In this document: positions 1-11,292 of the stretch, piece after piece
How positions within the stretch are numbered: position 1 is the first letter of the stretch
How the letters are laid out: each line of letters begins with the position of its first letter
Assembly: GCA_947499505.1 (NCBI GenBank)
Contig: CANMOQ010000004.1
Coordinates: 248,001-312,000, forward strand
Reading direction: 5' to 3'
From: an uncultured Erythrobacter sp.
Lineage (GTDB): Bacteria; Pseudomonadota; Alphaproteobacteria; Sphingomonadales; Sphingomonadaceae
Length of the DNA: 64,000 nucleotides
Notes under the pieces: generated by a model
Told to the model about the DNA's origin: nothing
The model's database searches: none
What the model saw: only the letters and a program-made list of their open reading frames with translations
Translations under genes and position numbers: made by a program

Positions 1-75
1 GCGAAGGCTGGTCTCGGCGCGTTTGACTATCTGATCCGCAACGAACCCGCAGACGACGCGGCCGAAGCGGCATAG
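1..75 (+). CDS. C-terminal end of an unidentified protein (partial)
   Basis: An open frame runs from the first base to a TAG at 73-75 and encodes 24 residues that end in an Ala/Asp/Glu-rich tail. The start and nearly all of the protein lie outside the window, so the family cannot be named. A regulator such as OxyR would fit beside katG, but nothing visible here shows that. The 252 bases up to katG hold no other convincing gene; the part just before katG is more AT-rich and probably contains its promoter. Confidence 0.55.
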   Translation, partial: AKAGLGAFDYLIRNEPADDAAEAA

Positions 76-291
76 CCTAGCGGACCGAGGGCTAGCCTGC
101 GGCGCGCGCTCCCATTAAACGGACAATCAGCCAAGAAATGGCATCAGGGGTAAGCGCTCAGCGTTTGCCCCTTTTGCTGTGTGCTGCGCCCAATCCAAGC
201 CAGGCCTTCATCGACCCTATCAATCAATCAGCGCATATTAATCGATTAGACAGATCAAACTCAAACGGTCATCTTCTTTCCATAATCATGA

Positions 292-2529
<2,238 letters not shown>

Positions 2530-2559
2530 TCTGGCAAGAGCCCGATCGGGTCGCAGGAG

Positions 2560-2590
2560 AGCCCTCGGCAGAAATGTCGGGGGCTTTTCA
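2560..2590 (+). terminator. Rho-independent terminator of katG
   Basis: AGCCCTCGGCA and TGTCGGGGGCT pair as an 11-bp stem with some G-T pairs around a GAAA loop, followed by TTTT. It lies 30 bases after the katG stop. Confidence 0.75.
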
Positions 2591-2642
2591 TTTGTGGAAT
2601 AGGAAGAGGTGGAGCGCGGTGGAGCACCAGATCAAAGGGCGA

Positions 2643-3500
2643 TTAGATCCAGCCAGCGTCTTTCAGAACGGAGATGTTCGCCCGGCTCACTGGCGCTTCA
2701 ATATCACGCGCCAGCCTTAAGCGGACGTTGCGACCTGCGCGCAGCACGTCTTCTACCGCGCCGCGCGCCACCCACCAGCTGCGATGCGTTTGCAAGCCCT
2801 CGATTCCGTCCAGTTCTGCCATCGCATCGCGCATCCGCAGCAGCACCAGTTCGGAACCCAGCGCGGTGTGAACGCGGACATAGTGATCCTCCATTTCTAG
2901 CGCGATAATCTCGCTGCCAAGCTCAGCTGGCAGACGCCCGAGCAAACGCGGACTGGATGCGGGTTCAGCTGCCTCTTTTTCCACTGAAGCATCATTCGGC
3001 GCTGGTTCTGGAATGGAAACGTCCCGCATCATTTCAACTTCGGCCAGCTTTGGCTCCGGCTGCACCTCAGCGGCAGTTGACCGTGTTTCAAGCATGTAGA
3101 AAAACGCAGTGATTCCGCCGCCCACCAAAAAGACATAGAAATAGGATGAGAGCGCCTGGTCGAGCGTCGGCATTCTTACTGGCCCAGGCAGAAAGCCCAT
3201 CGACCAGACAACGGCGGCCATCGGAACTGTCGCCAAAGCAACCGCCGCCACCCAAAGCCCAGGGCGCGGCAGCTCGAGCGCAACATAAAGCCGATCAACC
3301 ACCCAGCTCATCGGGCTGTAAATTGCGTAGCCGATCCACGCGAAACTCACCCAGCTGACTAAGCGGTATGCCAGCGGTTCGGCAAAACTGCCAAATGGCC
3401 CGACAAAGGCCAGCACAATCCCGATTACCGTCATGATCGAAAGGTCGATCATGATTTTGCGCGCCGTTTTGTTGCGCTGATTGCTGTCCCCGCTGTCCAT
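2643..3500 (-). CDS. Membrane-anchored LytTR-family DNA-binding regulator
   Basis: Predicted transcription regulator of 285 residues. The N-terminal half has about four hydrophobic segments (roughly residues 20-150), then an acidic, proline-rich linker, and a C-terminal LytTR domain of about 95 residues marked by ALEMEDHYVRVHT and LQTHRSWWVARGAV. LytTR domains bind DNA through a beta-sheet fold, and alphaproteobacteria often tether them to the membrane. The ATG at 3500 is preferred over the upstream GTG at 3548, because the residues between look untypical. It is transcribed away from the DUF2306 gene, so the 180-base space between them probably holds both promoters. The signal it senses is unknown. 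Confidence 0.82.
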   Translation of the reverse strand: MDSGDSNQRNKTARKIMIDLSIMTVIGIVLAFVGPFGSFAEPLAYRLVSWVSFAWIGYAIYSPMSWVVDRLYVALELPRPGLWVAAVALATVPMAAVVWSMGFLPGPVRMPTLDQALSSYFYVFLVGGGITAFFYMLETRSTAAEVQPEPKLAEVEMMRDVSIPEPAPNDASVEKEAAEPASSPRLLGRLPAELGSEIIALEMEDHYVRVHTALGSELVLLRMRDAMAELDGIEGLQTHRSWWVARGAVEDVLRAGRNVRLRLARDIEAPVSRANISVLKDAGWI

Positions 3501-3681
3501 ACCGCCAGTTCTGACTGCCCATTCGCGCTTCGTAAAGTGGCAAAGCACCGCAATTCAGGGGTTTTTCATGCCTCGATACGTCCAACCCGCGAAGGATCAC
3601 GCCCGCTGGCGCAGCAGTGATTGCCCGCAAATGGGGGCGCGGCATTGTCAGGTCACACCGAGACAACAGGGATACAAACCA

Positions 3682-4233
3682 ATGACCACCACCACACTTA
3701 ATGCCGCTCGGCCCAGTGCCGACTCCAAGACGAAGCAACCACATACATTCGATATCACGCCGACCCAGCGCGCACTTGTCGCGATTGCAGGTACCACGAT
3801 GACGCTGGTCGCAGTCTATGCCTTGATGCGCGGTTTGCTGGGCTTCGCACCCGACCATCCGGCGACGCGCGATTTCGTGATTATGCTGCACGTGGCAACC
3901 GTGCTTCCGGCGATCCCATTGGGGGGCTATCTGCTGCTCGCACCCAAAGGGACCAAGTGGCACAAAATGCTCGGCAAGATCTGGGTCGCGCTGATGGTGA
4001 TCACTGCAACTTCAGCGATCTTCATCCAATCAGGCGGCTCGTTCAGCTTCATCCATATTTTCGTACCGATGACTTTATGGGCGTCCTACAAACTGGTTGC
4101 CACCGCTCGCCGGGGCGACATGAAAGGTCACAAGAAGGAAATCATGACCCTCTATCTCGGCGCCCTAATGATCCCCGGGATTTTCAGCATGGCGCTGCCC
4201 GGACGGCTGATGAATGTCTGGTTGTTTGGCTAA
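3682..4233 (+). CDS. DUF2306 family membrane protein
   Basis: Predicted inner-membrane protein of 183 residues with about four transmembrane segments. It carries the conserved HK-LGKIWV segment after the second helix, the central FIHIFVPMT histidine segment, and ARRGDMKGHKKEIM before the last helix, all typical of DUF2306. No biochemical role is established for the family. It is divergent from the LytTR membrane regulator, a pairing that suggests the regulator controls it (inference). The start follows a long non-coding leader; the nearest upstream purine-rich stretch, ACAGGGATA, is a modest ribosome site. Confidence 0.8.
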   Translation: MTTTTLNAARPSADSKTKQPHTFDITPTQRALVAIAGTTMTLVAVYALMRGLLGFAPDHPATRDFVIMLHVATVLPAIPLGGYLLLAPKGTKWHKMLGKIWVALMVITATSAIFIQSGGSFSFIHIFVPMTLWASYKLVATARRGDMKGHKKEIMTLYLGALMIPGIFSMALPGRLMNVWLFG

Positions 4234-4257
4234 TGAGCTGAGCCAGCCCTAGGTTGG

Positions 4258-4857
4258 TTAGCGCAAACGTTTCAAAACCAGATAGAGCGCGCCTTCGCCG
4301 CCGTGGCTGCGATGTGCGGCTCTGACAGCTGAGATCGCGCCAGCGTGCGGGCCAGCGGCGAGCCAATCGAGCAGTTTGGCCCGGATAGCGCCGCGTTTTT
4401 CCCCGCGGTCCGCTGGGTCCACCGGTCGCGAACGCCCGGCAATCACGAGCACGACCCGCGCATCCATCGCCCGCGCTTGGTCAAGCCCGCTGGAGAGCCG
4501 CGTGTAGGCGCTGTCGAGCGTATGGCCGTGCAAATCGAGTGTGTAATCGGGCACAATACGGCCCGTTTTCAGCTTGCGATCCCAATGGCCATCGAGACTG
4601 GACGGGGCCAGTTTGGGCGGCGGCGCAGCAGCGACAGCTTGAGCGCTCACTCGCGGCAGCTTCTTGGACGGTTTGCGCATCGGCGACACCGGTTGCGGTG
4701 TCTTTAAGCCGGTTTTCGGTTTCGCCTTAGTTTGCACGCCAGCGGCTGGCTCTTGCGGCATCACAGGGCGCGCACGCCCCTCTAGCGGGGTGACGCTCTG
4801 CGCCAAATGCGCCCAAGCAGCCGCCTCTTGCTCATTGAGGCCGCGCGGGATGCTCAT
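4258..4857 (-). CDS. Smr (MutS2 C-terminal type) domain protein
   Basis: Protein of 199 residues: a variable N-terminal region rich in Pro, Ala and Lys, then a C-terminal Smr domain starting at YTLDLHGHT (about residue 105), with VIAGRSR and the closing AHRSHGGEGALYLVL. Smr domains are DNA or RNA nicking nucleases; the LDLHG motif supports the call. The ATG at 4857 overlaps the mltA stop as ATGA, so translation of the two genes is coupled. A longer reading from upstream would lie inside mltA and is not needed. The substrate in this lineage is not known. Confidence 0.85.
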   Translation of the reverse strand: MSIPRGLNEQEAAAWAHLAQSVTPLEGRARPVMPQEPAAGVQTKAKPKTGLKTPQPVSPMRKPSKKLPRVSAQAVAAAPPPKLAPSSLDGHWDRKLKTGRIVPDYTLDLHGHTLDSAYTRLSSGLDQARAMDARVVLVIAGRSRPVDPADRGEKRGAIRAKLLDWLAAGPHAGAISAVRAAHRSHGGEGALYLVLKRLR

Positions 4858-6092
4858 TGGCCAGCGTGGCGTTCCACTACGCCGCGCGGAAGCAGGATCA
4901 GCGCTTGCCCACGCCCGCTCATGCCGCCAGCAATCTGGCGTGCGTCTTCGCCTGCCCCCCAAAAGGTGTCGAAGCGGTTCGGGCCCTTGATCGCCCCGCC
5001 GGTGTCCTGCGCGATCCAGAGGCCATCGGCGACATCGCGGTCGAGATCGAGCCAGACGGGCGCGCCATAAGGCACAAAGCGCGGATCAACCGCCACGGAG
5101 TTTTCGCGCCGAACGGGAATACCGAGCGAACCTAGCGGTCCATCACCGGTTAGCTCACGGAAGAAAATCCAGCTCTTGTTGAGGCGCATCAGCTCGCGCC
5201 CTTCCTCGGGATTCTCGCGGATATAGGCCATGATGCCTTGCATGGAGCCAGCGTATTTGCCCGGCCCCTCGCCAATCAAACCACGGTCGCGCATGACCCG
5301 GCCAACGCCGACATATTCACGGCCGTTCTGTCCGGCATAGCCGATGCGGATTACTTCGCCATCGGGCGTGCGAAGCCGGCCAGAACCCTGGATCTGCAGA
5401 AAGAAGAGCTCAACCGGATCGGCTGCCCAGGCGATGACAGGCGCCCGCCCATCAAGTGCGCCTTCCTCAATTTCGCGGCGTTCGTAATAGCGCACAAACT
5501 CACCATTCATATCACGCCGTCCAAGTGGCGGACGCCCCGTGCGCTCTGCCTCGGGGATATCCGCCGTCCATCCGCGTTTCAGATCGCTCGGCATGGCATA
5601 GATCGGCGTCTGAAAACCCGGCGCACGCGTGCGGCTCGCGCGGATCTCAGGCTCGAAATATCCGGTCGCAAAGGCCTCGCCCGTGCCAACAATCGCGGTT
5701 TCAAAATAGGTCGCAAAGAAAGTGTCGGCGGTGCCGCGATTGCGCGGCGCGGCCTCGCAGGCTCGCTCCCAATCGCTTGGCCGGGTGAGGCCAGTGGTAT
5801 CCTCGCGCCGCAGCAGGCTGGGGCAGCTTTCGATGAAAGAGCGCAGAGCGCCCTCTGCATCGGCCTGAGAATAGCCAAGCCCGGATACGAATGGTCCCGG
5901 CTTAACGCCCGCCATCAGCGCGCTCGTCGGCGCAGGTCCGGTGGGCGCAGGCGGCGTAACCGGAGCGGGCGGCGCGATCACTGGTGGCGGCGGTGTCGTC
6001 ACCACCGGGCCGCTTGGCGCAGTGCTTTCTGGGATCAGCCGGACGCAGCCGGACAGGAGGATAGCGATCGCCAGAACCAGGCCTGTGCGCAT
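4854..6092 (-). CDS. mltA: Membrane-bound lytic murein transglycosylase A
   Basis: Outer-membrane lipoprotein that cleaves peptidoglycan glycan strands to 1,6-anhydro ends during wall growth and recycling. The N-terminus is a lipoprotein signal with lipobox LLSGC, followed by a proline-rich spacer of about 35 residues. The MltA double-psi barrel follows, with FATGYFEPEI, FFLQIQGSGR and, near the end, the 3D-domain motif WIAQDTGGAIKG containing the catalytic Asp. Length is 412 residues. An AAGGAGAG site lies 5 bases before the ATG. It is downstream of the Tim44-like gene by 39 bases and overlaps smr by four, so the three form an operon. Confidence 0.95.
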   Translation of the reverse strand: MRTGLVLAIAILLSGCVRLIPESTAPSGPVVTTPPPPVIAPPAPVTPPAPTGPAPTSALMAGVKPGPFVSGLGYSQADAEGALRSFIESCPSLLRREDTTGLTRPSDWERACEAAPRNRGTADTFFATYFETAIVGTGEAFATGYFEPEIRASRTRAPGFQTPIYAMPSDLKRGWTADIPEAERTGRPPLGRRDMNGEFVRYYERREIEEGALDGRAPVIAWAADPVELFFLQIQGSGRLRTPDGEVIRIGYAGQNGREYVGVGRVMRDRGLIGEGPGKYAGSMQGIMAYIRENPEEGRELMRLNKSWIFFRELTGDGPLGSLGIPVRRENSVAVDPRFVPYGAPVWLDLDRDVADGLWIAQDTGGAIKGPNRFDTFWGAGEDARQIAGGMSGRGQALILLPRGVVERHAGQ

Positions 6093-6131
6093 TGTACTCT
6101 CCTTAAGGTCAGTGCCCGTTAGGCTATCTGC

Positions 6132-6821
6132 CTAGCCTTCATCGGTCTCGTCGAGCACCCAGTTCGGATCCTTGTCGCTCACATTGCGTGAGAAGACCCA
6201 GATATCGCGGCTTTCGATCGCATCATCGAGCGAACCGGCGATCATATTGCCGTCTTTATCGCGCGTAACGGCGGCGATATCGGCCACGAACAACAGAGCG
6301 ATCCGGGCCATCCGACCATCCAGCTGAGCGGAGTGGATTTTCGTCTCTTCGATGCGGATGAGCTTGTTCTCAAGCGTGTGGCCAGCGGCCTCACGCTCAT
6401 CGATCGCGGCGGCAAAGCCTTCGTACACATCATCATCGCACAGATCGCGAAGGGTCTCACGATCACCCTGCCAGAATGCTTCAAGCACCATAGTGTAGGC
6501 GGCGCGTCCGCCTTCTAGGAACGAGGTGAGGTCAAACCGGCTGTCGGCCGCAGCGATTTCGCGAATGCCGCGTTCGACCGCAGGCAAAACGCCGGTAATC
6601 TCTGGCTGAGGATTGGCGGCCACTGGCACTGCCGCCGCGCTAGGCGGGGCAGCCGACGGCTGTTTGCCGCTAGGCTCAAACCGGTTTGGAACCGATTCCT
6701 CTTCATGCTCTGCGCGGCGGCCAAGCACCGAATAGAGACGCAGCCCCAAGAATGCGGCGATCATGGCGAGGATGATAATTTCAACAATCACGTTTGTAAT
6801 ACCCGGTTGGTTTGGGATCAC
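6132..6821 (-). CDS. Tim44-like (TimA) inner-membrane protein
   Basis: Protein of 229 residues with one N-terminal membrane segment (VIVEIIILAMIAAFLGLRLY), a variable linker with Pro, Ala and Ser, and a C-terminal Tim44-like domain (from about residue 90) that includes FWQGDRETLRDLCDDDV. In mitochondria Tim44 tethers Hsp70 to the import channel; the alphaproteobacterial homologue has an inner-membrane role that is not settled. The gene is divergent from secB and leads the Tim44-mltA-smr operon. The GTG at 6821 has GGAG 12 bases upstream; a second GTG eleven codons later is possible. Confidence 0.8.
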   Translation of the reverse strand: MIPNQPGITNVIVEIIILAMIAAFLGLRLYSVLGRRAEHEEESVPNRFEPSGKQPSAAPPSAAAVPVAANPQPEITGVLPAVERGIREIAAADSRFDLTSFLEGGRAAYTMVLEAFWQGDRETLRDLCDDDVYEGFAAAIDEREAAGHTLENKLIRIEETKIHSAQLDGRMARIALLFVADIAAVTRDKDGNMIAGSLDDAIESRDIWVFSRNVSDKDPNWVLDETDEG

Positions 6822-7041
6822 GCGGGCACGCGATCTCCGATTCCTGTATACCTTAAGTGCCTTAAATAGGCGCTAAATACAAATCGACAACGACCTTTCA
6901 CGTACCCGTTAAAGGTTTTTGCGTGCATCTCATCCGGTTGCGAGCACGGCTCGCGCCTGCTAGGCGCGCCGCCAACCGAATACCCGATTACCCTGCGCGC
7001 TGTGCAGGCTTCACATTATCCATGATGGAAAGAGCTTAAAA

Positions 7042-7569
7042 ATGGCCGAAGAAGGCGACATCCTAACCGATCTCAACAATCCAGCAGCCGGCGCAAATGG
7101 CGCCGATAATCAGCCCGCAGCGGGCCTGATTACGCAATATGTCAAAGACTTGTCGGTCGAAAACCCGAATGCGCCAGACGTCTATCAATGGCAGGATCAA
7201 CCGCAGATCGACGTTCAGTTCAACATTGGCGCTGAGCAAGTGAACGAGAATGTTCACGAGATCACTTTGAAGGTGAACATCGACGCCAAGACCGAGCAAG
7301 GCAGCGCCTATTTGGTAGAGCTGGCCTATTGCGGCCTCATCGGTGTGCGCAACCTGCCTGAAGATCAGACCCATGCATTCCTGTTTGCCGAAGCACCGCG
7401 TCTGCTTTTCCCATTCGCTCGCCGCGTCGTTGCCGATGCCGTGCGCGATGCTGGCTTCCCGCCGCTGTTGATGGATCCGATTGATTTCAACGGCCTCTAT
7501 CTTCAGCAGCTCGCTCGCAAGCAACAAGAAGAAGCGGCCGCTGGCGGTGCGCCTGCTGGCGAGGCATAA
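7042..7569 (+). CDS. secB: Protein-export chaperone SecB
   Basis: Cytoplasmic homotetrameric chaperone that holds precursor proteins unfolded and delivers them to SecA. The 175 residues contain the SecB core, with LSVENPNAP near residue 37, the long strand region VNENVHEITLKVNIDA, and the C-terminal PFARRVVADAVRDAGFPPL with the family's DPIDF segment. An N-terminal extension of about 30 residues and an Ala-rich tail are typical of alphaproteobacteria. The start ATG follows GGAAAGAGC. It is divergent from the Tim44-like gene, so two proteins linked to export share one promoter region. Confidence 0.95.
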   Translation: MAEEGDILTDLNNPAAGANGADNQPAAGLITQYVKDLSVENPNAPDVYQWQDQPQIDVQFNIGAEQVNENVHEITLKVNIDAKTEQGSAYLVELAYCGLIGVRNLPEDQTHAFLFAEAPRLLFPFARRVVADAVRDAGFPPLLMDPIDFNGLYLQQLARKQQEEAAAGGAPAGEA

Positions 7570-7638
7570 GGCCGCGTTCTGCTTGGCCCGGCTCACAGGC
7601 TTTCAAACCGCTAGACCTGTGATAGGGCTGGTGCAGCC

Positions 7639-9204
7639 ATGAGCCTGCTTAAAAATGTCGGAACCATTGGCGGGCTAACCCTCGCCAGCCGGGTCGCTGG
7701 GATGGCGCGCGAGATGATTTTCTCGCGTGTCCTCGGCGCCAATGACATCACTGATGCTTGGTTTCAGGCCTTCATCATCCCGAATGTGTTCCGGCGGCTG
7801 TTTGCCGAGGGAGCCTTTTCGGCTGCCTTTGTACCAATGTTCTCCAAGCGACTGCACGGCGAAGGCGGCATGGAAGAAGCGCGCTCGTTCAGCGCCGATG
7901 TGCTGAGTGTATTCCTGCCAGTGCTGATTGCGCTGGTGGCGATATTTGAACTCGCCATGCCGGGCGTGATCTGGTTGCTCGCAGAAAAGCCGGTTGATGA
8001 GAACACCTTCCCGATTGCGGTTGATTTCGCTCGGATCATGTTCCCCTATATTGTGTTGGTCAGCATGGTGACGCTGTTCACCGGCATGCTCAATTCGGTC
8101 TCACGCTTTGCGCCGGGGGCCAGCTTTCCGATCATTTTGAACCTGATGCTGATCGCCGCTTTGCTGATCGGTGAGCGCTGGATGGCGACTGGGGCTAGCC
8201 TAGAGCAGGTGGCATACGGGATCGCCTGGGCCGTCACTGGGGCGGGCGTGATGCAGCTCGCCTGGCTCTATTACTGGGTCAGGGTTGAGGGCTTTGAGGT
8301 GAAAATGCGCCTGCCGCGCCTCACGCCAGAGGTGAAACGGCTCGGCATCATCGCCCTGCCCGCAGCGATTGGCGGCGGCGCGTATCAGATCAACACGCTG
8401 GTCCAGCTCTATTTCCTCAACCAGCTGGAGAGCGGCGCGGTCAGCTATATGAATTATGCCGACCGGCTCAATCAGCTGCCGCTCGGGATCATCGGGATCG
8501 CACTGTCGACCGCGATCCTGCCGACCCTGTCCAAATTCGTCGGCAGCGACAATCACGAGGGCGCGTCGCGAATCCAATCTGACGCGATCGAGCTTGCGAT
8601 GCTGCTGACGCTGCCTGCGACTTTTGCCCTCGCCATTTGCGGCGTGCCGTTTGTGACGATGATTTTCGAAGGCGGACGTTTCGCGATTGAGGACGCGAAC
8701 CAGACAGGCGCGGTCCTCACCGCGCTGGTGATGGGTCTGCCCGCCTATGTGCTGATCAAAGTGCTGGTGCCGAACTTTTACGCGCGCGCCGACACGAAGA
8801 CGCCGGTCTACACCGCCTTTGTCGCGCTATTCGTGTTCATCACTTACAACATCCTGTTCTTGGAAACCTACGGTGTTGTTGGCGTCGCATTGGCCAGCGC
8901 GACCGGCGCGTGGATTAATGTCACCATACTCTACGTGATACTCGCCATGCGCGGGCATTACCGCGCCAATTGGCAACTGGTCGGGCGGATCGCACGGCAA
9001 CTCATCGCAGCCGCCGCGATGGGCGCTGCGCTGTATTTTGCCAGCGATATGCTGAGCGACTATTATTCCGCTGGTATCTTTGCGCGCCTGTTTGCACTCG
9101 CAGTGCTGGTCGGCGCGGCGGCAATCGTCTATTTCACTTTGGCATTCGCTCTCGGCGCGCTCGACCGCGAGCGGATCGCTAAGTTCACCCGCAAATCAAC
9201 TTAA
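7639..9204 (+). CDS. murJ: Lipid II flippase MurJ
   Basis: Polytopic inner-membrane protein of the MOP superfamily that flips lipid II to the periplasm for peptidoglycan synthesis. The 521 residues hold about 14 hydrophobic segments. Family motifs include the N-terminal TLASRVAGMAREMIFSRVLG, with the conserved arginines near the central cavity, and IPNVFRRLFAEGAFSAAFVP. The gene lies between secB and trpS in the same direction, with 69 and 20 bases between, so co-transcription with trpS is likely. Confidence 0.95.
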   Translation: MSLLKNVGTIGGLTLASRVAGMAREMIFSRVLGANDITDAWFQAFIIPNVFRRLFAEGAFSAAFVPMFSKRLHGEGGMEEARSFSADVLSVFLPVLIALVAIFELAMPGVIWLLAEKPVDENTFPIAVDFARIMFPYIVLVSMVTLFTGMLNSVSRFAPGASFPIILNLMLIAALLIGERWMATGASLEQVAYGIAWAVTGAGVMQLAWLYYWVRVEGFEVKMRLPRLTPEVKRLGIIALPAAIGGGAYQINTLVQLYFLNQLESGAVSYMNYADRLNQLPLGIIGIALSTAILPTLSKFVGSDNHEGASRIQSDAIELAMLLTLPATFALAICGVPFVTMIFEGGRFAIEDANQTGAVLTALVMGLPAYVLIKVLVPNFYARADTKTPVYTAFVALFVFITYNILFLETYGVVGVALASATGAWINVTILYVILAMRGHYRANWQLVGRIARQLIAAAAMGAALYFASDMLSDYYSAGIFARLFALAVLVGAAAIVYFTLAFALGALDRERIAKFTRKST

Positions 9205-9224
9205 ACTGAAAGAGCCTATTTCTC

Positions 9225-10241
9225 ATGCAAGTCGTCTCCGGCATTCAGCCTACCGGCAATCTTCACCTCGGCAATTACCTGGGGGCGATCCGCAATTGGG
9301 TGAGGATGCAGGACGACATTGGCGACAATGGCGAATGCCTGTTCTTTCTGGCCGATCTTCACGCAATTTCTCTTCCGCATGATCCGGTCCAGCTTAAGCA
9401 ATCAACGCTTGAGATGACGGCGGCCTTGGTTGCTTGCGGGGTCGATCCATCACGCTCTGTTTTGTTCAACCAAGCGCAGGTTCCCGCCCATGCAGAGATG
9501 CAATGGCTGCTAAACGGAACGGCGCGGATGGGCTGGCTCAACCGCATGACCCAGTGGAAGGATAAGTCGGGCAAAAACCGTGAAGGGCAATCGATCGCCC
9601 TGTTCACCTATCCCGTCCTGCAGGCCGCGGACGTCTTGCTGTATCAGGCGACCCATGTGCCAGTTGGCGATGACCAGAAGCAGCATCTGGAGCTCGCGCG
9701 AGACATTGCGCAGAAATTCAACACCGATTTCGCCAGCGAAGACGCGCCAGTTTTCACCCTGCCCGATCCCTATATTCCGCCAGAAGCCGCGCGGATCATG
9801 TCGCTGCGCGATGGCTCGGCCAAGATGAGTAAGTCTGATCCATCGGACCTCAGCCGTATCAATCTGACCGATGATGCCGACACCATTATGAAAAAGGTGA
9901 AGAAGGCAAAGACCGATCCAGAGCCGCTGCCTAGCGAGCTTGAGGGGCTCGAAGACCGCGCAGAGGCGCTAAACCTGGTGAGTATCTTTGCCTCGCTGGC
10001 AGGCATCAGCAAAGAACAAGTGCTGGTCGACTATGGCGGGCAAGGGTTCGGCGCGTTCAAGCCCGCGCTTGGCGAGCTGCTGACCGAGAGCTTTGCGCCG
10101 GTGACCGCGCGTTTCCGAGAGCTGATGCAGGACCGGGAGGCGCTGGATGCGATCCTTGCCAAGGGCGCAGCGAAAGCGCGCGAGCGCAGCGCGCCGACGC
10201 TCAAAGCAGCTTACGAAGCGCTCGGCCTGGTGCGCGGATAA
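9225..10241 (+). CDS. trpS: Tryptophanyl-tRNA synthetase
   Basis: Class I aminoacyl-tRNA synthetase that charges tRNA-Trp. The 338 residues carry the HIGH-type motif as TGNLHLGNYLG at the N-terminus and the KMSKS motif as AKMSKSDPS near residue 200, with GDDQKQHLELARD between them. Length fits the bacterial enzyme. The start is the ATG 20 bases after murJ, preceded by GAAAGAG. Co-directional with murJ. Confidence 0.96.
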   Translation: MQVVSGIQPTGNLHLGNYLGAIRNWVRMQDDIGDNGECLFFLADLHAISLPHDPVQLKQSTLEMTAALVACGVDPSRSVLFNQAQVPAHAEMQWLLNGTARMGWLNRMTQWKDKSGKNREGQSIALFTYPVLQAADVLLYQATHVPVGDDQKQHLELARDIAQKFNTDFASEDAPVFTLPDPYIPPEAARIMSLRDGSAKMSKSDPSDLSRINLTDDADTIMKKVKKAKTDPEPLPSELEGLEDRAEALNLVSIFASLAGISKEQVLVDYGGQGFGAFKPALGELLTESFAPVTARFRELMQDREALDAILAKGAAKARERSAPTLKAAYEALGLVRG

Positions 10242-10469
10242 GGGCATCTACAGAGGCGGCCAATCGCATTCTGCACGCTGCGAGCCGCGCGATTCAGTCA
10301 TCGCGCGTTCAAAATGCATTCAGGCCACGTCTTTACACTTAGGCCTGCTGATGACAGCTTGCCGGCTCAACGATGGGATTCGCACCAGACTTTATGGCGC
10401 GAGTGAAGGGAAATGGCGGCGGCAAACCATGAGCCTTTGAAAGCCATGTGAGTGATAAGAGGTAATGCC

Positions 10470-11201
10470 ATGACCAATTCCGATACTTCCTCGGCAAAAA
10501 CGCCGGGGCGCACGCTGATGAAACGCCTGGGACGCGCGAGCGTACCAATTCTGCTGCTCAGCCTCGCGGCCTGCGCAACGCCGTTTAAGGCCGATGTCTC
10601 GCGCTTCCAGAGCGCGCTTCCAGCTCCGACTGGCCAGACCTTTGCCGTTGTTGCGGATGATCCCAAGCTCGCGGGCGGCCTCGAATTCGCGCAATATGCC
10701 GATTTCGTCGAAGCCGAAATGGAGCGCCTTGGATATTCGCAAGCCGAGCCTGAAGCCGCCAATCTGCTGGTGCGCTTCGATTACGGCATCGATAATGGCC
10801 GCGAGCGGATTCGCACCACCAACGCTGGCTTTGCCGGCGATCCCTATTTCAGCCCTTGGTATGGCCGATTTGGCCGGCGCGGGTTCTACCGCGGCCGCGG
10901 CTTCCATCGCAGCCGGTTTGGCGGCGCGTGGGGTTTCGGCTTCTATGACCCATGGTTTGGCGGCCCAGAAGTGCGCAGCATCACGGTGTACACCAGCGGC
11001 ATCGATATGAAGATCGACAGCACCGCTACCGGCGAACGTCTGTTTGAAGGCAAGGCGCAGGCTGTTTCCAGCTCGAACCGATTGCAATATCTGGTGCCGA
11101 ATCTGGTGGATGCGATGTTCACAGACTTCCCCGGCAATTCGGGTGAGACTTTGCGCATCACCATCAAGCCAGAGAGCAAAAAGGTCCGCCGCACCGACTA
11201 A
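10470..11201 (+). CDS. DUF4136 family lipoprotein
   Basis: Predicted lipoprotein of 243 residues: positively charged N-terminus, hydrophobic segment and lipobox LAAC, then a DUF4136-type domain with FKADVSRFQ near the start and a C-terminal FTDFPGNSGETLRI segment. A Gly/Arg/Phe/Tyr-rich stretch (RFGRRGFYRGRGFHRSRFGG) sits in the middle. The ATG at 10470 has AGAGG 8 bases upstream. A second protein in the window (49433-50092) ends with the same kind of [11 protein letters not shown] motif, so the two look like distant paralogues. No function is established. Confidence 0.8.
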   Translation: MTNSDTSSAKTPGRTLMKRLGRASVPILLLSLAACATPFKADVSRFQSALPAPTGQTFAVVADDPKLAGGLEFAQYADFVEAEMERLGYSQAEPEAANLLVRFDYGIDNGRERIRTTNAGFAGDPYFSPWYGRFGRRGFYRGRGFHRSRFGGAWGFGFYDPWFGGPEVRSITVYTSGIDMKIDSTATGERLFEGKAQAVSSSNRLQYLVPNLVDAMFTDFPGNSGETLRITIKPESKKVRRTD

Positions 11202-11244
11202 TCGGGCGGCTGATCAACCCTTTTCCCTTGGACGGGATTTGAAG

Positions 11245-11275
11245 AGGCGGTGCTGAAAACGGCGCCGCCTTTTTG
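11245..11275 (+). terminator. Rho-independent terminator after the DUF4136 gene
   Basis: AGGCGGTGC and GCGCCGCCT form a 9-bp stem with one G-T pair and an 8-base loop, followed by TTTT. It separates the gene from the convergent dut. Confidence 0.78.
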
Positions 11276-11292
11276 TGTTTGGAGTGTGCTAG

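Noticed and set aside
5238..6122. Long rightward open frame opposite mltA
   Set aside because: Its residues are Arg/Ala-rich without motifs and it lies fully on the complement of mltA; GC-rich shadow.
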